Positions 1-10,511 of a DNA stretch of 64,000 bases are shown piece by piece (position 1 is the first letter of the stretch; each line of letters starts with the position of its first letter). The DNA is from Thinopyrum elongatum. Taxonomy: Eukaryota; Streptophyta; Magnoliopsida; Poales; Poaceae. The position numbers and the translations under genes were made by a program. The stretch covers positions 317,916,144-317,980,143 of the forward strand of contig CM022302.1 of the NCBI GenBank assembly GCA_011799875.1, given 5' to 3'. Under the pieces are notes generated by a model. It searched no databases and was not told where the DNA came from. It was given only the letters and a program-made list of their open reading frames with translations.

Positions 1-79
1 TGAGCAAGATAGTATAGCTTAAGCGCGGAAGCCAGTAGCCCCCAAGACGTGATTAGGACACATGTGGCCATATGGAGGC

Positions 80-221
80 TTGATAAAACATGCTTTGAAT
101 TTGCAGTCATCTCGGGAGAAAAACGAAAATCTGTTCGAGGAGCTGACTTAGACTAAAACGCGGCTGGGCGCTGCACAAGCCGAGGTGGCGCACATGAAAA
201 CCTTTACCAGAGAAGCGCATA
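80..221 (+). pseudogene. Coiled-coil exon fragment, gag-like or transposon-associated
   Basis: The plus strand reads as a charged heptad-rich stretch (SREKNENLFEEL, one stop, then TKTRLGAAQAEVAHMK) that ends at a good splice donor (a|gtaagt at 221/222). Such coiled coils occur at the C-terminus of gypsy-type transposon proteins of grasses, but the piece is too short to assign. The in-frame TAG marks it as decayed. The gene body would lie left of the window. Confidence 0.3.
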
Positions 222-655
222 GTAAGTGCATCTGGTCTATGATGATTTGTTGTGTAGGGCTGTAGGCCCATGTTGTGGTAGTAGGCCCATGGTTACCATA
301 GTCCGTATGTGCCCCATGGTTGTTGTGGCCACTAGCAAACCGAGGAAAAAGAAGACTAAGGAAATAAATAAGCAAGCAACTAACACTAGGCTATTAAGGT
401 GATTGCACATATTATATCCACTAGGCATCAAAGTTCGCCAGCAGTGCAAATATAGGAAATACCCTACACTATACAAAAATTGCTTGCTATTTTCTTCAGC
501 CGATCGCTTCCCGTTAGGAAAAAATGTTGTATCGCAACAAAACAAATTACAGCCATATAACAAAAGGAGGGTTGGCATAAAAGTTAACAGTTTGGCAGAT
601 AATTGCACCATCAGAAGTTTAGAAGCTCAGTTTATTTGACTTGACTGTTATGTTT
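222..655. other. Unassigned decayed stretch
   Basis: I see no supportable gene, LTR end or MITE here. The short open frames have no recognisable motif. It probably continues the intron or flank of the fragment to its left. Confidence 0.3.
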
Positions 656-1048
656 TCATGCTATACAGTCTGATGGAGCACCATAACCTTCACCTTCATT
701 TCTCCTAGACTCCTCAACAACAGAGCAAATGTCTGATAGTCTGGTTTCAAAAACATGCATATCTTGACGACATCGAACAATGGTTGTCCTTGTTTCACAA
801 AGGGTCTCTATTTGGGATTGGACTTGTGTCTGGAGTGCAGCTATATCATTGTTTTGAGCTTGCATATCTTGATCATGAGGCAGTTTGGACGAGGTTACCT
901 TAACAATCAACCCAGTATTACATAGGAAGGTGCTTTTGGCACTGCTAATGGACACATACTGACCCACTGCAGCAAGACGTGACATTGCGGTTATGGTTGC
1001 CTCGTCACCTTTAGGAGGTGGCGGTTCCACCATTTGTTCCATAGCTTG
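656..1048 (-). pseudogene. CACTA (En/Spm, Transposase_24-like) protein, C-terminal exon
   Basis: This minus-strand open stretch begins after a good acceptor (TTTTCAG at 1049-1055). It reads from QAMEQMVEPPPPKGDE through AVGQYVSISSAKSTFL to a glutamine-rich coiled coil (DIAALQTQVQSQIETL), and ends near 656. The order proline/acidic linker, short conserved block, coiled coil matches the C-terminal part of plant En/Spm Transposase_24-type proteins as I know them. It joins in frame to the exon at 1581-1690 across an intron of about 530 bp. No N-terminal domain and no CACTA terminus is visible nearby, so this is a fragment. A different transposon-borne coiled-coil protein is possible. Confidence 0.45.
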
Positions 1049-1580
1049 CTGAAAACTTGAGTTTGTACATTAGTAGTACCAGAACAGAAGTTATTAAGGA
1101 GGCAGCAAAACCAAACACAATAGCTTTTGTCTATATACAGAACTTTTTTTGGTGAACCTGTGTAAAATATTAGTTGTATTTTACTGCAAAGTACATAATA
1201 AAACCAGGTTCCAAACATATGACCATGTACCATGGCTAATGTATTGTCTATTTCTTCAAATTTTATTGACAGCTAAGGATAAAGAGACAAAGTTTATAAT
1301 ACCGCAAGCATAGTATGACATCATTCTTATCACGAAACAACTAAGAACAGACAAATAGGCAATTGTAACATTGTGTGGGCAAGTCCAGCATAGAACTAGA
1401 TAACAGATCAAGATCAAAGGAACATCACTCCTCTCTTTTAAACCTTGTAAGGTGCAATGATACGCTAAGACAACTTCGTATAAAATTGAAAAGAGTGATA
1501 GACATTGGCTGCAAATCATGTAGTTCAATGCACAAGTCAGAGTAACCAGTAGTTAAAAGGCATGAGGATTAAGGACTTAC

Positions 1581-1690
1581 AACATCGGCTTTGACTGGTG
1601 TAGTCATGCCCTTCGTCTTGCTAGTGTGACAGTCCTTGAAGATTTCCATAGCATTTGGTTTAGGTACTTTTTCATCCTTGCGGGTTTCCT
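1581..1690 (-). pseudogene. CACTA-like protein, upstream exon
   Basis: On the minus strand this 110-nt exon lies between an acceptor (AAATGTAG, ending at 1691) and a donor (GTAAGTCC, from 1580). It reads MEIFKDCHTSKTKGMTTPVK, then ADV, which continues in frame into the exon ending at 1048. The short F-x-x-C-H-T-S-K-x-K-G block resembles the 'tH.kk.G' motif of the En/Spm Transposase_24 family. That assignment is inference. The region 1049-1580 is its intron; 1691-1867 shows no further exon. Confidence 0.4.
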
Positions 1691-1867
1691 CTACATTTGG
1701 AACAACTCAATATAGATCTGATAATATGGCATAATGAAAAGAGTAAAATAGCAGCTAGTTACAAGAGCCTCGCAATGTGCAATATAGCTACGAGATCCCG
1801 TCGTCTGTTGGAATTTCACTTTCGTACGGTTGGCCTTGTTCTTTGAATAGTTCACCTAGAAGAAGAT

Positions 1868-2801
1868 TGTCGTCGGGGACGACCATCTATGGGGCCATGC
1901 AGCCCCTTTGTGGTTCGGCTAGGGAGATGCACAAAATGGAACAAGCAGAATCAACAGAGAGGGTAGGGGTTTTGCCCAGGTTCGGGCCACCTTGAGGTGT
2001 AAAACCCTACTCCTGCTTTGTGTATTGGGTGTATGTGTAAGCACAAGTACAAGGAGCTAGCGCTCCCCCGGCAGGGTATGAGGAGAGCAGTTACGTGTGT
2101 CAGTTGTGCAATAGGTTGATCAGCCCCTGAAAAGTTGCCCTGGGCCTCCTTTTATAGCTTAAGGGGTTACCACAATGGCAAAACAGTAATTATGTGTTGA
2201 TTAGATAGCAAACAGTGCTATCATACCTAACTCTGCAGGACTAGGACAAAAGCATTTAATGCTCTGTTAGGTGTCATCTGGAGGAGTCCCGGCAAGGTTC
2301 CTGCACTGCTCGCCCAGCTACCTCCTATTAGCTTGACACGCCATCATGACGGGTGTCATTAAAGGTAAATTCTTATCCAGCATGCTGCCACGTGCCCGAC
2401 AAATCCCACCTAACCACCTCCGGGCTCGACACCTCATCGATTAGCGACTAGCTGCACGATGAGGCGGAGCGCTGGTGGCTAGCGAGTGCTTGCCATCCAC
2501 AGAGCTTCTCGGGCCTTCGCCTTGCCGGTTTGGCTCGCCGGCAAGTGCTGCTTTTGGTGTTAGTCTTGACGCTTCGGCTTGTTCTTCTCTCCAACTAGTA
2601 TCAACAACTGGATCTTGGATCTTGATCTTCTTGATGCGCTCCTTGATCTTACAAAGAGCATTTCCTTTAGCTTGGGGATGTTCTCTATAGCCTAGCAATC
2701 TTGGTCTTGAGTTGTTCTCTGGCAAGCCTCCGCCAGCAGGGAAGCTGCTACTTCTCTATGCATAAGTCAGGGTATAAATGCCCAAGTTTTATACACCAAC
2801 C
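1868..2801 (-). repeat. 3' LTR of gypsy element A
   Basis: About 934 bp, with a plus-strand left edge TGTCGTCGGGGACG and a worn right edge ending CAACC. It aligns along its length with the LTR at 8943-9880 and, as reverse complement, with the one at 44975-45817. Shared blocks include TATGGGGCC, AAACCCTACTCCTGCTTTG, a CTCCTTTTATAG promoter-like block near 2150 and CTACCTCCTATTAGCTTGAC near 2325. The three copies are clearly diverged, so they are different insertions. The flank on the left is AAGAT; the partner target duplication is not in view. Confidence 0.75.
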
Positions 2802-3204
2802 GGAGCCCCCGGCCATGGGCCATACGCGTTGCCTATGCGTCGTTGGGCTAGGCCCAAACAATGCACATACACGCGACGGAAAAGTTGACTTTCGCCTTCT
2901 GAGATCTTCTTTGCTTCTTCATTAATCTGAATTCGTGTCTGTCCTTGGCTATCCTTCGGCAAATCTTGTTGTTGGGTGGACATCCACCGCCCGTGCAAAG
3001 ACGAAGGGTGAGCATGCACATGAGCCATCATTGGGTTCGGCCCCGGCATGCGCATGGTCACTGGACGCAAGGAGGTAGGGTTGTGGATTGGCGAGACTGG
3101 GCGGTTGCTAGAGTAATGCGCCCAGCCAGAAATGCAGGGCGCGGGACTGGTGGAACGGGGTGGTTGCCCAAAGATGGTGAAGAGCGAGCCCCCGTGCCTC
3201 CTCC
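2802..3204. other. 3' internal region of element A, upstream of reverse gene
   Basis: This stretch lies between the LTR edge and the TATA box of the reverse gene. Next to the LTR it has a G-rich minus-strand tract (GGCCGGGGGCTCC) in the position of the polypurine tract. It matches the sequence next to the LTR at 8943-9880 (GGGCCTGAGCCATAC near 9890). The reverse gene's promoter should lie here. I see no ORF of its own. Confidence 0.5.
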
Positions 3205-3211
3205 TATAAAG
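3205..3211 (+). promoter_or_regulatory. TATA box of the reverse-strand retroelement gene
   Basis: TATAAAG lies 103 bp upstream of an ATG at 3314 in a near-perfect context (GCCACCATGGCG). It is oriented opposite to the retroelement, so the gene on the plus strand seems to have its own promoter rather than depending on the LTR. Confidence 0.5.
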
Positions 3212-3313
3212 AGGGGGTTGTGGTGGGCGATGCTCATCCACCTCTCCTCCTTCTAACTCTCCAGTATCTACAGTCTCCTTCATCTTATTTCACCCCTCGC
3301 ATCTGCTGCCACC

Positions 3314-3949
3314 ATGGCGAGGGGAAAAGGTTGAGCTCGTGCATTTGTTGTTGTAGTGAGAGCTTCTCCTCGACATCACGCCTCTGCTTCGAACACGGCT
3401 GTAGAAGCTGGTTCCAGTGCTCGAGGAGGGGTTGTAGCCCAAGGCCGTGGAAGACGCGGCGCTCAGGGCCGGGGAGGCCATGGTGGAGCGCTCGTCGCTT
3501 CTCCTCTAGCCGCTCTGCCCCCGGTAGAAGGCCATATGAAGGACACGGCACACGAGTTCGTCGTAGAACTGCGTGATCAGTCGCGGAGCTGACTGCAACT
3601 TCCTCATCCTTTTGCTTAGGTGATGGAAGACGGTCATCCGCTTGGCTTGTGGTTGCGCATGGATGGCTACTGCAACGGCGCCGTCTGGGTGACTGTTGAG
3701 TTATCTGCCAACGACATCATGTACTTCACGCGCGGGTGGAAATCCTTCGTCCGTGATTGCTGCTTGGGGCAGGGGCACCTTCTTCACTTCAGGCTGGTCG
3801 AATCCGAGACGCTCGCCGTGAAGTTCTTTGGGGCATCAGGAGCTCGTCTGGAGTGCTGTGCAGAAAGCACGAGCAGCAGCGACACCGCTTCCTCCAGCGA
3901 AAGAGACGAGGAGGATGATGACGATGACCCTCTAAGCGTAAATATCTAG
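3314..3949 (+). pseudogene. Reverse-oriented retroelement gene with B3-like DNA-binding domain
   Basis: The gene starts at ATG 3314 with a strong initiation context and a TATA box at 3205. The first part (3314-3592) is Ala/Gly/Arg-rich and disordered, with stops at codon 7 (TGA) and at 3590. The second part (3620-3949, same frame) reads WVTVELSANDIMYFTRGW, then KSFVRDCCLGQGHLLHF, then LAVKFFGASGARLECC, then a serine/acidic tail (DEEDDDDD). The pattern pV.L....-yf.rGW..Fv....L..G..L.FR...-l.VkfF is that of plant B3 domains; the assignment is from pattern, not a search. A CTTAG acceptor-like site at 3615-3619 suggests an intron could remove the second stop. The likely role is sequence-specific DNA binding in the nucleus. 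It is probably not functional in this copy. Confidence 0.5.
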
Positions 3950-4863
3950 GACGACGGCTCCGACTCCACCTAAGCACCGGCAACACCATCATGTGGCCTG
4001 CCAGGAGCGAGCCGGGCCCCGCCTAGGCGCTCCTTTTGCCCTTGTTTTGCACTTGATGTACACCCTGGGAAAAAGGGCTAAGAAAATATTATTAAGCATT
4101 CCTTAATAAACATCTACTGTATATTTTCCTCAAATGAATGAGTACTGCTTCCCTTATTGGTCCTTGTCTTTGTATGATTTCGATCTCCCACCCAACGCAG
4201 TTTTGGATGCTTGCCGGTGTGTATACTTGCCGTGAGCGCTTGGAGGAACAGGTCCTTAATTAGTAGCCTGCTGGAAGTGCCGCCACCGGCAAGCCAACTT
4301 GTCGGTCTCAAATGCGGCTACAAAACCTTGACGAGCAGACTCGGGGCAAAATTAGAGCGCTAATGACGACGATAAGGTTCCTCCACATGTAGGTTTCTCA
4401 TACAAATACAGAATCGTTCAAGGGAAATGTAACACAAAACATTTAGTCAAAAAAATTTCAACTTAGCTTTTTCTTTGCGGTACTTCTTGTCATATAAAAT
4501 GATCAGTTGAATGCCATTTAAAGTAGCCCTATCACCACTTCCCCCTAGAAACTTGTACGTGAGGAATCCTTCTGTCCCTTGGAAAAAAGAAAGAAGAGAA
4601 AGGAGTGGTTTGGGAACCTTGGAGCATAAATATGGCTTGTATTTATATGGTTTGTATTTATGCAAAGAAAAGTGTAATCACAACATGGCTTGTATGTATA
4701 CATAAATAAATAAGCTCAAAAGGTTCTGAAACACTTAGCTTTATTCACGTATGCATAGGGTCTATACATGGCTTTGTACAAAGGGTTACAAGTTTCACTG
4801 AGAAAGCTTGTACAAAAGGGGTTGCCGGGAACAAGGCCCGGCAACTGCGCCTTATGGGTAGAA
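3950..4863. other. Noncoding region between reverse gene and pol end of element A
   Basis: After the TAG at 3947 comes an A-rich tail-like stretch near 4070-4100 that could hold the reverse gene's poly(A) signal. Beyond it is AT-rich sequence up to the end of integrase at about 4864. The small open frames look accidental. Confidence 0.4.
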
Positions 4864-5963
4864 CTAGCGAAGATGCTCAATATTCCATGAGTTCTGTACT
4901 CGGATGCCATTGGTCTCCAGACAGACTACGCCAGGTTTGGTGACTTGTACTACCCGATAAGAGCCCTCCCACTTTGGCGTCAACTTGTTTGATCTCTTGG
5001 CGGAATGAATGCATCGAAGAACAAGGTAGCCTTCCTCAAAGCTTCGGGCATGAACTTTGCGGCTATGGTAGCAGTGCAAAGCTTGCTAGTAGCATGCATC
5101 TCACACAGCTGCCTGAAGACGATCTTCCTCAATGAGCGTTGCATCATCTTGTCACAACTGCTCTTGCTCTACCTCATCGTAGGCAAGTACTCAAGGTGAC
5201 CCGTATGTGAGTTCCGTGGGGAGCACCACTTCTGCACCATAGGCTAGGGAGAAGGGTGTTTGGCCAGTAGCTCGATTTAGCGCCGGCAACTCATCAATCT
5301 AGCGCCTTCCGCACTTGTGTAGCTTGTCGAAGGTTCTTGTCTTGAGACCACGCAACACTTTAGCATTCATCTGTTCTGCCTGTCCGTCGCTTCTCGGGTG
5401 AGCAACAGAGGTGTAACAAATCTTGCTTCCAACATCTTGGATGTAGTGCATGAAGGTGCGGCTTGTGAACTGGTTGCCGTTGTCGGTGATGATCCTGTTA
5501 GGAAACCTGAAATGGCAAACTAGCCCTTTGAAGAACTTGACGGCTGACTATGCTGTCACCTTTCTCACTGGCTCTACTTCAGGCCACTTTGTGAAATTGT
5601 TGATGGCAATGTACAAGAACTCAAAGCCCCCGGTAGCACGGGGGAAGGGGCCAAGATATCGAGCCCCTAAATCAAAAAGGGCCAGGATAGAGGGATTATT
5701 TGGAGAGCTTGAGCTGGCTGATGTATATTCTTTCAATGGAACTGGCATGCTTCACACTTGGTTACTAGCTCAGTTGCATCCTGGAGAGCAGTGGGCCAAC
5801 AGAAACCTTGCCGGAAGGCTTCGCCGACAAGCGCTTTCAATCCTATGTGAGAGCCACATATGCCTCCATGTATCTCTGCCAACAACTTCAGTCCATCTTC
5901 CTGGAAAATGGACTTCAATTTCACACCATTTGGTCTCTTTTCTGTGTAGAATGTTATCCACAA
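4864..5963 (-). pseudogene. Integrase region of gypsy element A
   Basis: Integrase inserts the element's cDNA into the nuclear genome. In broken minus-strand frames I see, in order, the zinc-binding domain (HGGICGSH, then CEACQFH, 5733-5860), the start of the catalytic core with its first Asp in GLD near 5655, the second Asp in ITDNGNQFTS near 5485, and the third acidic residue in HPRSDGQAEQ near 5390, followed by a C-terminal block ending near 4864. A single-base loss next to the first Asp, an in-frame TAG, and further stops near 5300 and 5185 inactivate it. The order and motifs are those of gypsy integrases. Confidence 0.7.
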
Positions 5964-6421
5964 ACTGGTACATACTTGATTGACAGCTACTTTCTCAGCT
6001 TCTTCTTGCTCATCGGGAAGTTCTCCTGTCTAAAGGAAATGGACTACGGGTTGCACCCATGCCAGAGCTTGCGGCTCGATGACAAGGACTAAAGGTGTCT
6101 CTTCAGTTGTTGGAGCTCTTGCTTCAGCGGCAAGAACCTGAGGTTCCGCGCAAGGCTGCTGCTCACCAATAGCTGCATCATTGTTCCTAGGAGCATTCTT
6201 CCAGCGGCTTCTGGGAGCTCTGCCAGAAAATACTTGTCGGTTGTAAACTTTCTTGTCTTGTTAACCTGCGCTGATGGAGTGACTGATGGTTCATTGAAAT
6301 TGAGTAGAAAAGTTCCTGGTTCCACCGGGAGCTTTTGAGCGGCACACTTTAACAAATGGTCAGCAATGCTGTTTTCCGCATGGGAGACGTGCTCTGTTTG
6401 TAATCCGTCAAAGTGTTCTTC

Positions 6422-7440
6422 CTATTTCCTCACTTCTTCCACATACGCTTCCATCAGCGGGCTCTGGTAATCCTTATTCACTTGCTTAACTACTAGTTGC
6501 GAATATCCACACATGATCGTCTTTCTGATTCCCAACTCCACTACGATCCTAAGTCCGACAAGCAGCCCTTCATACTCCGTAGTGTTATTGGTCTCCTTGT
6601 CCCTGGGAAAATTCATTTGAATTACGTACTTGAGGTGTTCTCCGGTGGGTGCGAAAAGTAGCACTCCGGCACCGGCGCCTTGCAGCGAGAAGGTACCATC
6701 AAAGTACATGATCCATTTTTTGTTGTTTCCTTGCCGGGGAGAGTTGATTCTTGAATTTCTTCATCTTGCGTTGGCATCCATTCTGCAATGAACTCCACCA
6801 AGGCTCTGCTTTGGATAGTGGAAGTGCTTTCAAACTTGAGTGCAAAGCTTGAAAATCCCAACGCCCACTCCACTATCCTGCTAGTTGCATTTGGATTTCT
6901 CAAAATGCGTTGGAGCGGAAAGCGAGTGACGATGGTGATCTCGTGTGCTTGAAAGTAGTGGCGCGGCTTTCTTGAGGCCATGAGGAGGCCAAAAAGCAAC
7001 TTATACACTCTAGAGTACCTTGACCTAGCCCCCTATAGAAGGGAACTAACAAAGTACACCGGTCGCTGCACCACCTTCTTCTTCGGCGCTATCTGCTAAT
7101 GGACTCCATTTGTTTGCGCTGTTTCAGATTCACTCGCACTAGGTCTTGCCGGAGTAGAATCTGGCTCGTTGTGGAATGGACTTGCCGTTGTTTCTCCTTC
7201 ATCATCGGCTTCCCTTTGTGCCACAAGTGCAGCACTGACCACTTGGTTTGTTGCTGCTAAGTATAGCAGCAACAGTTCCTGTGGTTTAGGCGCAACTAGT
7301 GTTGGCGTGGAAGATAGGTATCGTGCCAAATCCTGTAGCGTAGCCTCCGCCTCTAGAGTCCATTTTACTGGGCCTGCCTTTTTCAATATCTTGAAAAATG
7401 GTAGGGCGCGCTCAGCGGACCTTGAAATGAACCTACTCAA
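6422..7440 (-). pseudogene. RT connection and RNase H region of gypsy element A
   Basis: The 7096-7440 frame reads FFKILKKAGPVKWTLEAEA, typical of the thumb/connection after RT. The 6422-6709 frame (YFDGTFSLQGAGAGVLL, NNTTEYEGLLVGLRIVVELG) is an RNase H fold of the kind found as a second RNase H in the Tat lineage. The first catalytic Asp and the Glu are present. At the third site the sequence reads MCGYSQLVV, with Tyr where an Asp is normally found. Frame breaks near 7090 and 6620 separate the parts. The stretch 5964-6421 is the linker to integrase. Confidence 0.65.
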
Positions 7441-7464
7441 AGCAGCTACGCAGGCGGCAAGACG

Positions 7465-8247
7465 TCACACATCCTTGACAGTTTTAGGTGCTTGGATATG
7501 CTCATTTGCCTTGATCTTATCGGGGTTTGTTTCAATCCCGTGTTGAGATACAACGAATCCAAGAAGTTTTCCGGATGTAACACCAAACACACACTTCTCA
7601 GGGTTGAGCTTCATATTGAGTCTTCGCAAGTTTGCAAATGTTTCTTCTAAGTATTGAATGAGGGTTGATTTGTCCTTGGTCTTGACTACTATATCATCCA
7701 TATATGCTTCCACATTTCTATGTAGCTGTGGCTCAAAACCAATCTGGACTGCTCTTGCAACTGTCGAACCAGCACTCCTTAATCCGAAAGGCATACACAC
7801 AAAGCAGTATGTGCCACATAGAGTAATGAATGCGTTTTTCTCCTCATCTTCCTTGGCCATGAATATCTGGTGGTATCCAGAATACGCGTCAAAGAAAGAG
7901 AGTAAATCACAGCCAGCAGTAGAGTCAACAATTTGATCAATGCGCGGCAAGGGGAAAGGATCCTTTGGACATGCTTTGTTGAGATCAGTGTAGTCAATAT
8001 AAAGTCTCCACTTTCCAATTGCCTTGCACACTACAACTGGATTTGCTAAGCACGTTGGATGTAGCACTCCTCTAACTAGACCTGTCGCTTTAAGTTTCTT
8101 GATTTCTTCAGCAATGAATTGTTGCCGTTCCAAAGCTTGCTTTTTGAACTTTTGCTTGACGGGTCGAGCATGGGGACACACAACAAGGTGGTGCTCAATT
8201 ACCTCCCTGGGAACAGCGGGGATGTCAGATGGTTGCCATGCAAACAC
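7465..8247 (-). pseudogene. Reverse transcriptase of gypsy element A
   Basis: This 260-residue open frame holds the RT palm and fingers: KWRLYIDYTDLNKACPKD near residues 79-96, PFGLRSAG near 153-160, and the catalytic AYMDDIVVKTKDKS with YMDD at about 182-185, then LGFVVSQHGIETNP. It copies retroelement RNA into cDNA inside cytoplasmic particles. The motifs are intact, but it is cut off from protease and RNase H by frame breaks. It is the best-preserved part of the element. Confidence 0.85.
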
Positions 8248-8286
8248 ATCGACATTCGCCCGCAGGAAGGCAACAAGCGCGCTTTC

Positions 8287-8942
8287 CTATTTGTTGTTAA
8301 GGGTACCAGTGATGATGAAAGTACCGCCAGTGACGTCCTCCCTTGCTGGCACCTTCACCATTGTTGGCGCGGTGGCTTTGGACTTCTTGTCGGTAGAGCT
8401 CTCCTGCAAATCTTCAACGGGCGCGCAACACTCCATGGAGGTGCACTTCCCGGAATTCTTGCCAGATGTCTTGTCGGACTTCTTGATCTTCTTTTCCTCG
8501 GCTAGAGTTGCTGCCTTGGTGGCCTCTGCTGCAACCGCATCTCTATAAAGCTTGTCAACGCATGTGAATGCATCCTTCGTATCTGAGTTGATGGAGATGA
8601 CGCCCATTGGCCCTGTCATCTTCAACGTGTTATAAGCATAATGGGATGCTGCCATAAACTTAGCCAAAGCTGGGCTGCCAGAATTCCATTGTGCAAAGGG
8701 ATCTTGACAACACCGAACACTATCTTCTCTGTTCTGTAGTTCAGTTCCCCGCCAAACATCACCGGCAATGTGATTTTCCCCTTGGGTTGGCTCTTTCCTA
8801 GGTTAATTCCTTGGAATGTCTCGGTTCTGTCGAGCTCTTCATCAGAAATTCGTAATCTCTTGATTACTTCTAGAGAGATCAAGTTCGAGCTAGCCCCACC
8901 AACAACTAACATTTTCATAACCTTGAGGTGGCGGATCGTTGG
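8287..8942 (-). pseudogene. Aspartic protease and linker of gypsy element A
   Basis: The minus strand reads MLVVGGASSNLISLEVIKRL, the retropepsin region. Where the active-site Asp is expected the sequence has Val (VVGGAS), so this copy should be dead. A frameshift near 8650 leads to AKFMAASHYAYNTLKM, the conserved tail before RT, then a Lys-rich linker (KKIKKSDKTSGKNSGK). It stops abruptly at 8942, where the LTR of a second element begins. Confidence 0.65.
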
Positions 8943-9880
8943 TGTCGCGGTGGAACACGATCACCTATGGGGCCATTAGCCCCTTGTGGTTCGGCAAGGG
9001 GGAAGGTCACGTTGCTCGAAGAGCTGAGGCCATGGAATAGCACGACAGAGGTGACGCTGGTGGTTTTTACCCAGGTTTAGGCCGCTGAGAAGCATAAAAC
9101 CCTACTCCTGCTTTGGTGCATTGAGGGAAGGACCGCGATGAACGCGCAGCGCTCAAGCCCGGCAAGGTCGCCTCGGGGAGAGCAGCTACGCGCGTATGAG
9201 TGTACAAGGGTCCAAATCCTTTTCTAGGTTGCCATGGCCCTCCTTTTATAGGCTAAGGGGTAACCACAATGGCAAAACAGTCATTATCTAGTGATTAGAT
9301 AGCCAACAGTGCTATCATACCTAACTCTGGCAGTTAGGACAAAGTGCATTAAATGCACTGCTAGGTGTCACGCTGAGGATGCAGCCCGGCAAGCCTGCCG
9401 CGCCACTTAGTCATCTTCTATCTGTCTGCTTGACACGCCTCTTGACGGGTGTCATATAGAGGTAATCTTCCTTACAAATGGCTGCCACGTGCCAAATGAC
9501 AGCCACTTAATCACCTGGGAGCCCGACAACGCACTGATGGATGACTTGCATTGTGGTGCGGTGGAGCGATGGAGTCTTGGCGGGGAGGTTTGCCATCAGC
9601 GCCCCCGGCAAGCCTGCTGGGGAAACATTGGATTCGTCCTTGGGGCAGCCTCGACCTGACCATGCTCGCCTGCCCGGTAAGGGAGGCTTTCCCTTAGTGA
9701 TATCTTGCCGTTTTGGCTTGTCTTGGTCTTCTTGATCCGCCCTTTGGTCCCTCAAAGAGCTGTTTATCTGGCTTGGTGAAGTTTGCTTCTTTGCCATCGT
9801 GCTTTGGCTACGGGGGTCGGAGGCTCACTGTCCGTGCACCAGTCAAGGGAAACATACGCCCCTATTTGTGTACCCCGACA
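8943..9880 (-). repeat. LTR of gypsy element B, inserted in the protease of element A
   Basis: It is 938 bp with perfect LTR edges: TGTCGCGG at 8943 and CCCCGACA at 9880, i.e. TGTCGGGG...CGCGACA on the minus strand. It aligns throughout with 1868-2801. The sequence right of it (9881 on) matches the sequence right of LTR A, so this is the 3' LTR of a minus-strand element B rather than the 5' LTR of A. The left flank is GTTGG; the expected second copy is not seen because B is truncated. Promoter-like TCCTTTTATAGG lies near 9242. Confidence 0.7.
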
Positions 9881-10288
9881 GAAGACCCCGGGCCTGAGCC
9901 ATACATGTCACCGGGCACGTTGGGTAAGGCCCCAAATGGTGCGCAGACACATGTTGAGAAAGTGTTGTACATGCAGCGGTTGTCATGATGATTAGTCAAT
10001 CCAACGTCCACTCCACGTAATTACCGCAGATCGTGGTGTCGTGGGACTGTAGCAGTTAATAGGTAGTGCGCCTGCAAAACGGTAACTTCCTGAGGGAAGG
10101 ATAGCGAAGAGCCCCCCCCCCCACGCATATCTGTTTCTCAAATAAAAGAGAAAACATGAAGGGGTGCTACTCATTCGCATCTTTTCCCCTCTTCATCATC
10201 TTCTTCCTCAAGCCAAGCAACTGCTCCCAAGCCAACACCCGCCTCCATTGTTCTGCCAACTCTTCCATTCTTCAACCAATCCTGCAGG
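9881..10288. other. 3' internal region of element B
   Basis: It starts with a minus-strand G-rich tract (GGCCCGGGGTCTTC) beside the LTR, as expected for a polypurine tract. It continues as noncoding sequence equivalent to the region before the reverse gene in element A. A run of C lies at 10111-10121. Confidence 0.5.
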
Positions 10289-10440
10289 ATGGGGAAGAAA
10301 ACCGCCGCCACGAGGGGGGAAGCGGGCGGCCACCGCAAAGGAGACCGCAGCGAAGGGGAAGAAGAAGAGGGTGGTGGAGCTGGATAGGAAGCGGCAGGAA
10401 GACGTAAAAATTGTGAACAAGCCCACGGCCAAAATTATAG
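10289..10440 (+). pseudogene. Truncated reverse-oriented gene of element B, N-terminal part
   Basis: An ATG at 10289 starts MGKKTAATRGEAGGH, in the same place relative to the LTR as the reverse gene of element A. A shift to the neighbouring frame gives a Lys/Arg-rich stretch (AAKGKKKRVVELDRKRQED) like a nuclear localisation region. The gene breaks off before any B3-like domain, shortly ahead of a MITE. Assignment rests on position and basic composition. Confidence 0.35.
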
Positions 10441-10511
10441 GAAATGTGGGCTGCACCAACATGCATTATTATTTATATTTTCTATGTGGGAGTATCTTGA
10501 AAACAAAATGT

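Larger units (their letters stand above)
1868..8942 (-). mobile_element. Ty3/gypsy retrotransposon A, Tat-type, 5' truncated
   Basis: The element is read on the minus strand: decayed protease-RT-RNase H-integrase (8942 to 4864), a 3' noncoding region holding an oppositely oriented gene (3314-3949), then the 3' LTR (2801 to 1868). An extra gene in reverse orientation between pol and the 3' LTR is a known trait of some Tat-lineage elements such as maize Grande. The 5' LTR, primer binding site and gag are missing, because the sequence switches at 8943 to the LTR of a second related element that appears inserted in the protease. Multiple frameshifts and stops in pol show that it is old. Confidence 0.75.

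Noticed and set aside
2789..3283. 164-residue minus-strand frame
   Set aside because: It runs antisense through the noncoding 3' region and promoter of the reverse gene and has no domain pattern.
8943..9880. Reading 1868-9880 as one complete two-LTR element
   Set aside because: The two LTRs are too diverged, gag and primer site are absent, and sequence right of 9880 is 3' internal rather than flank.
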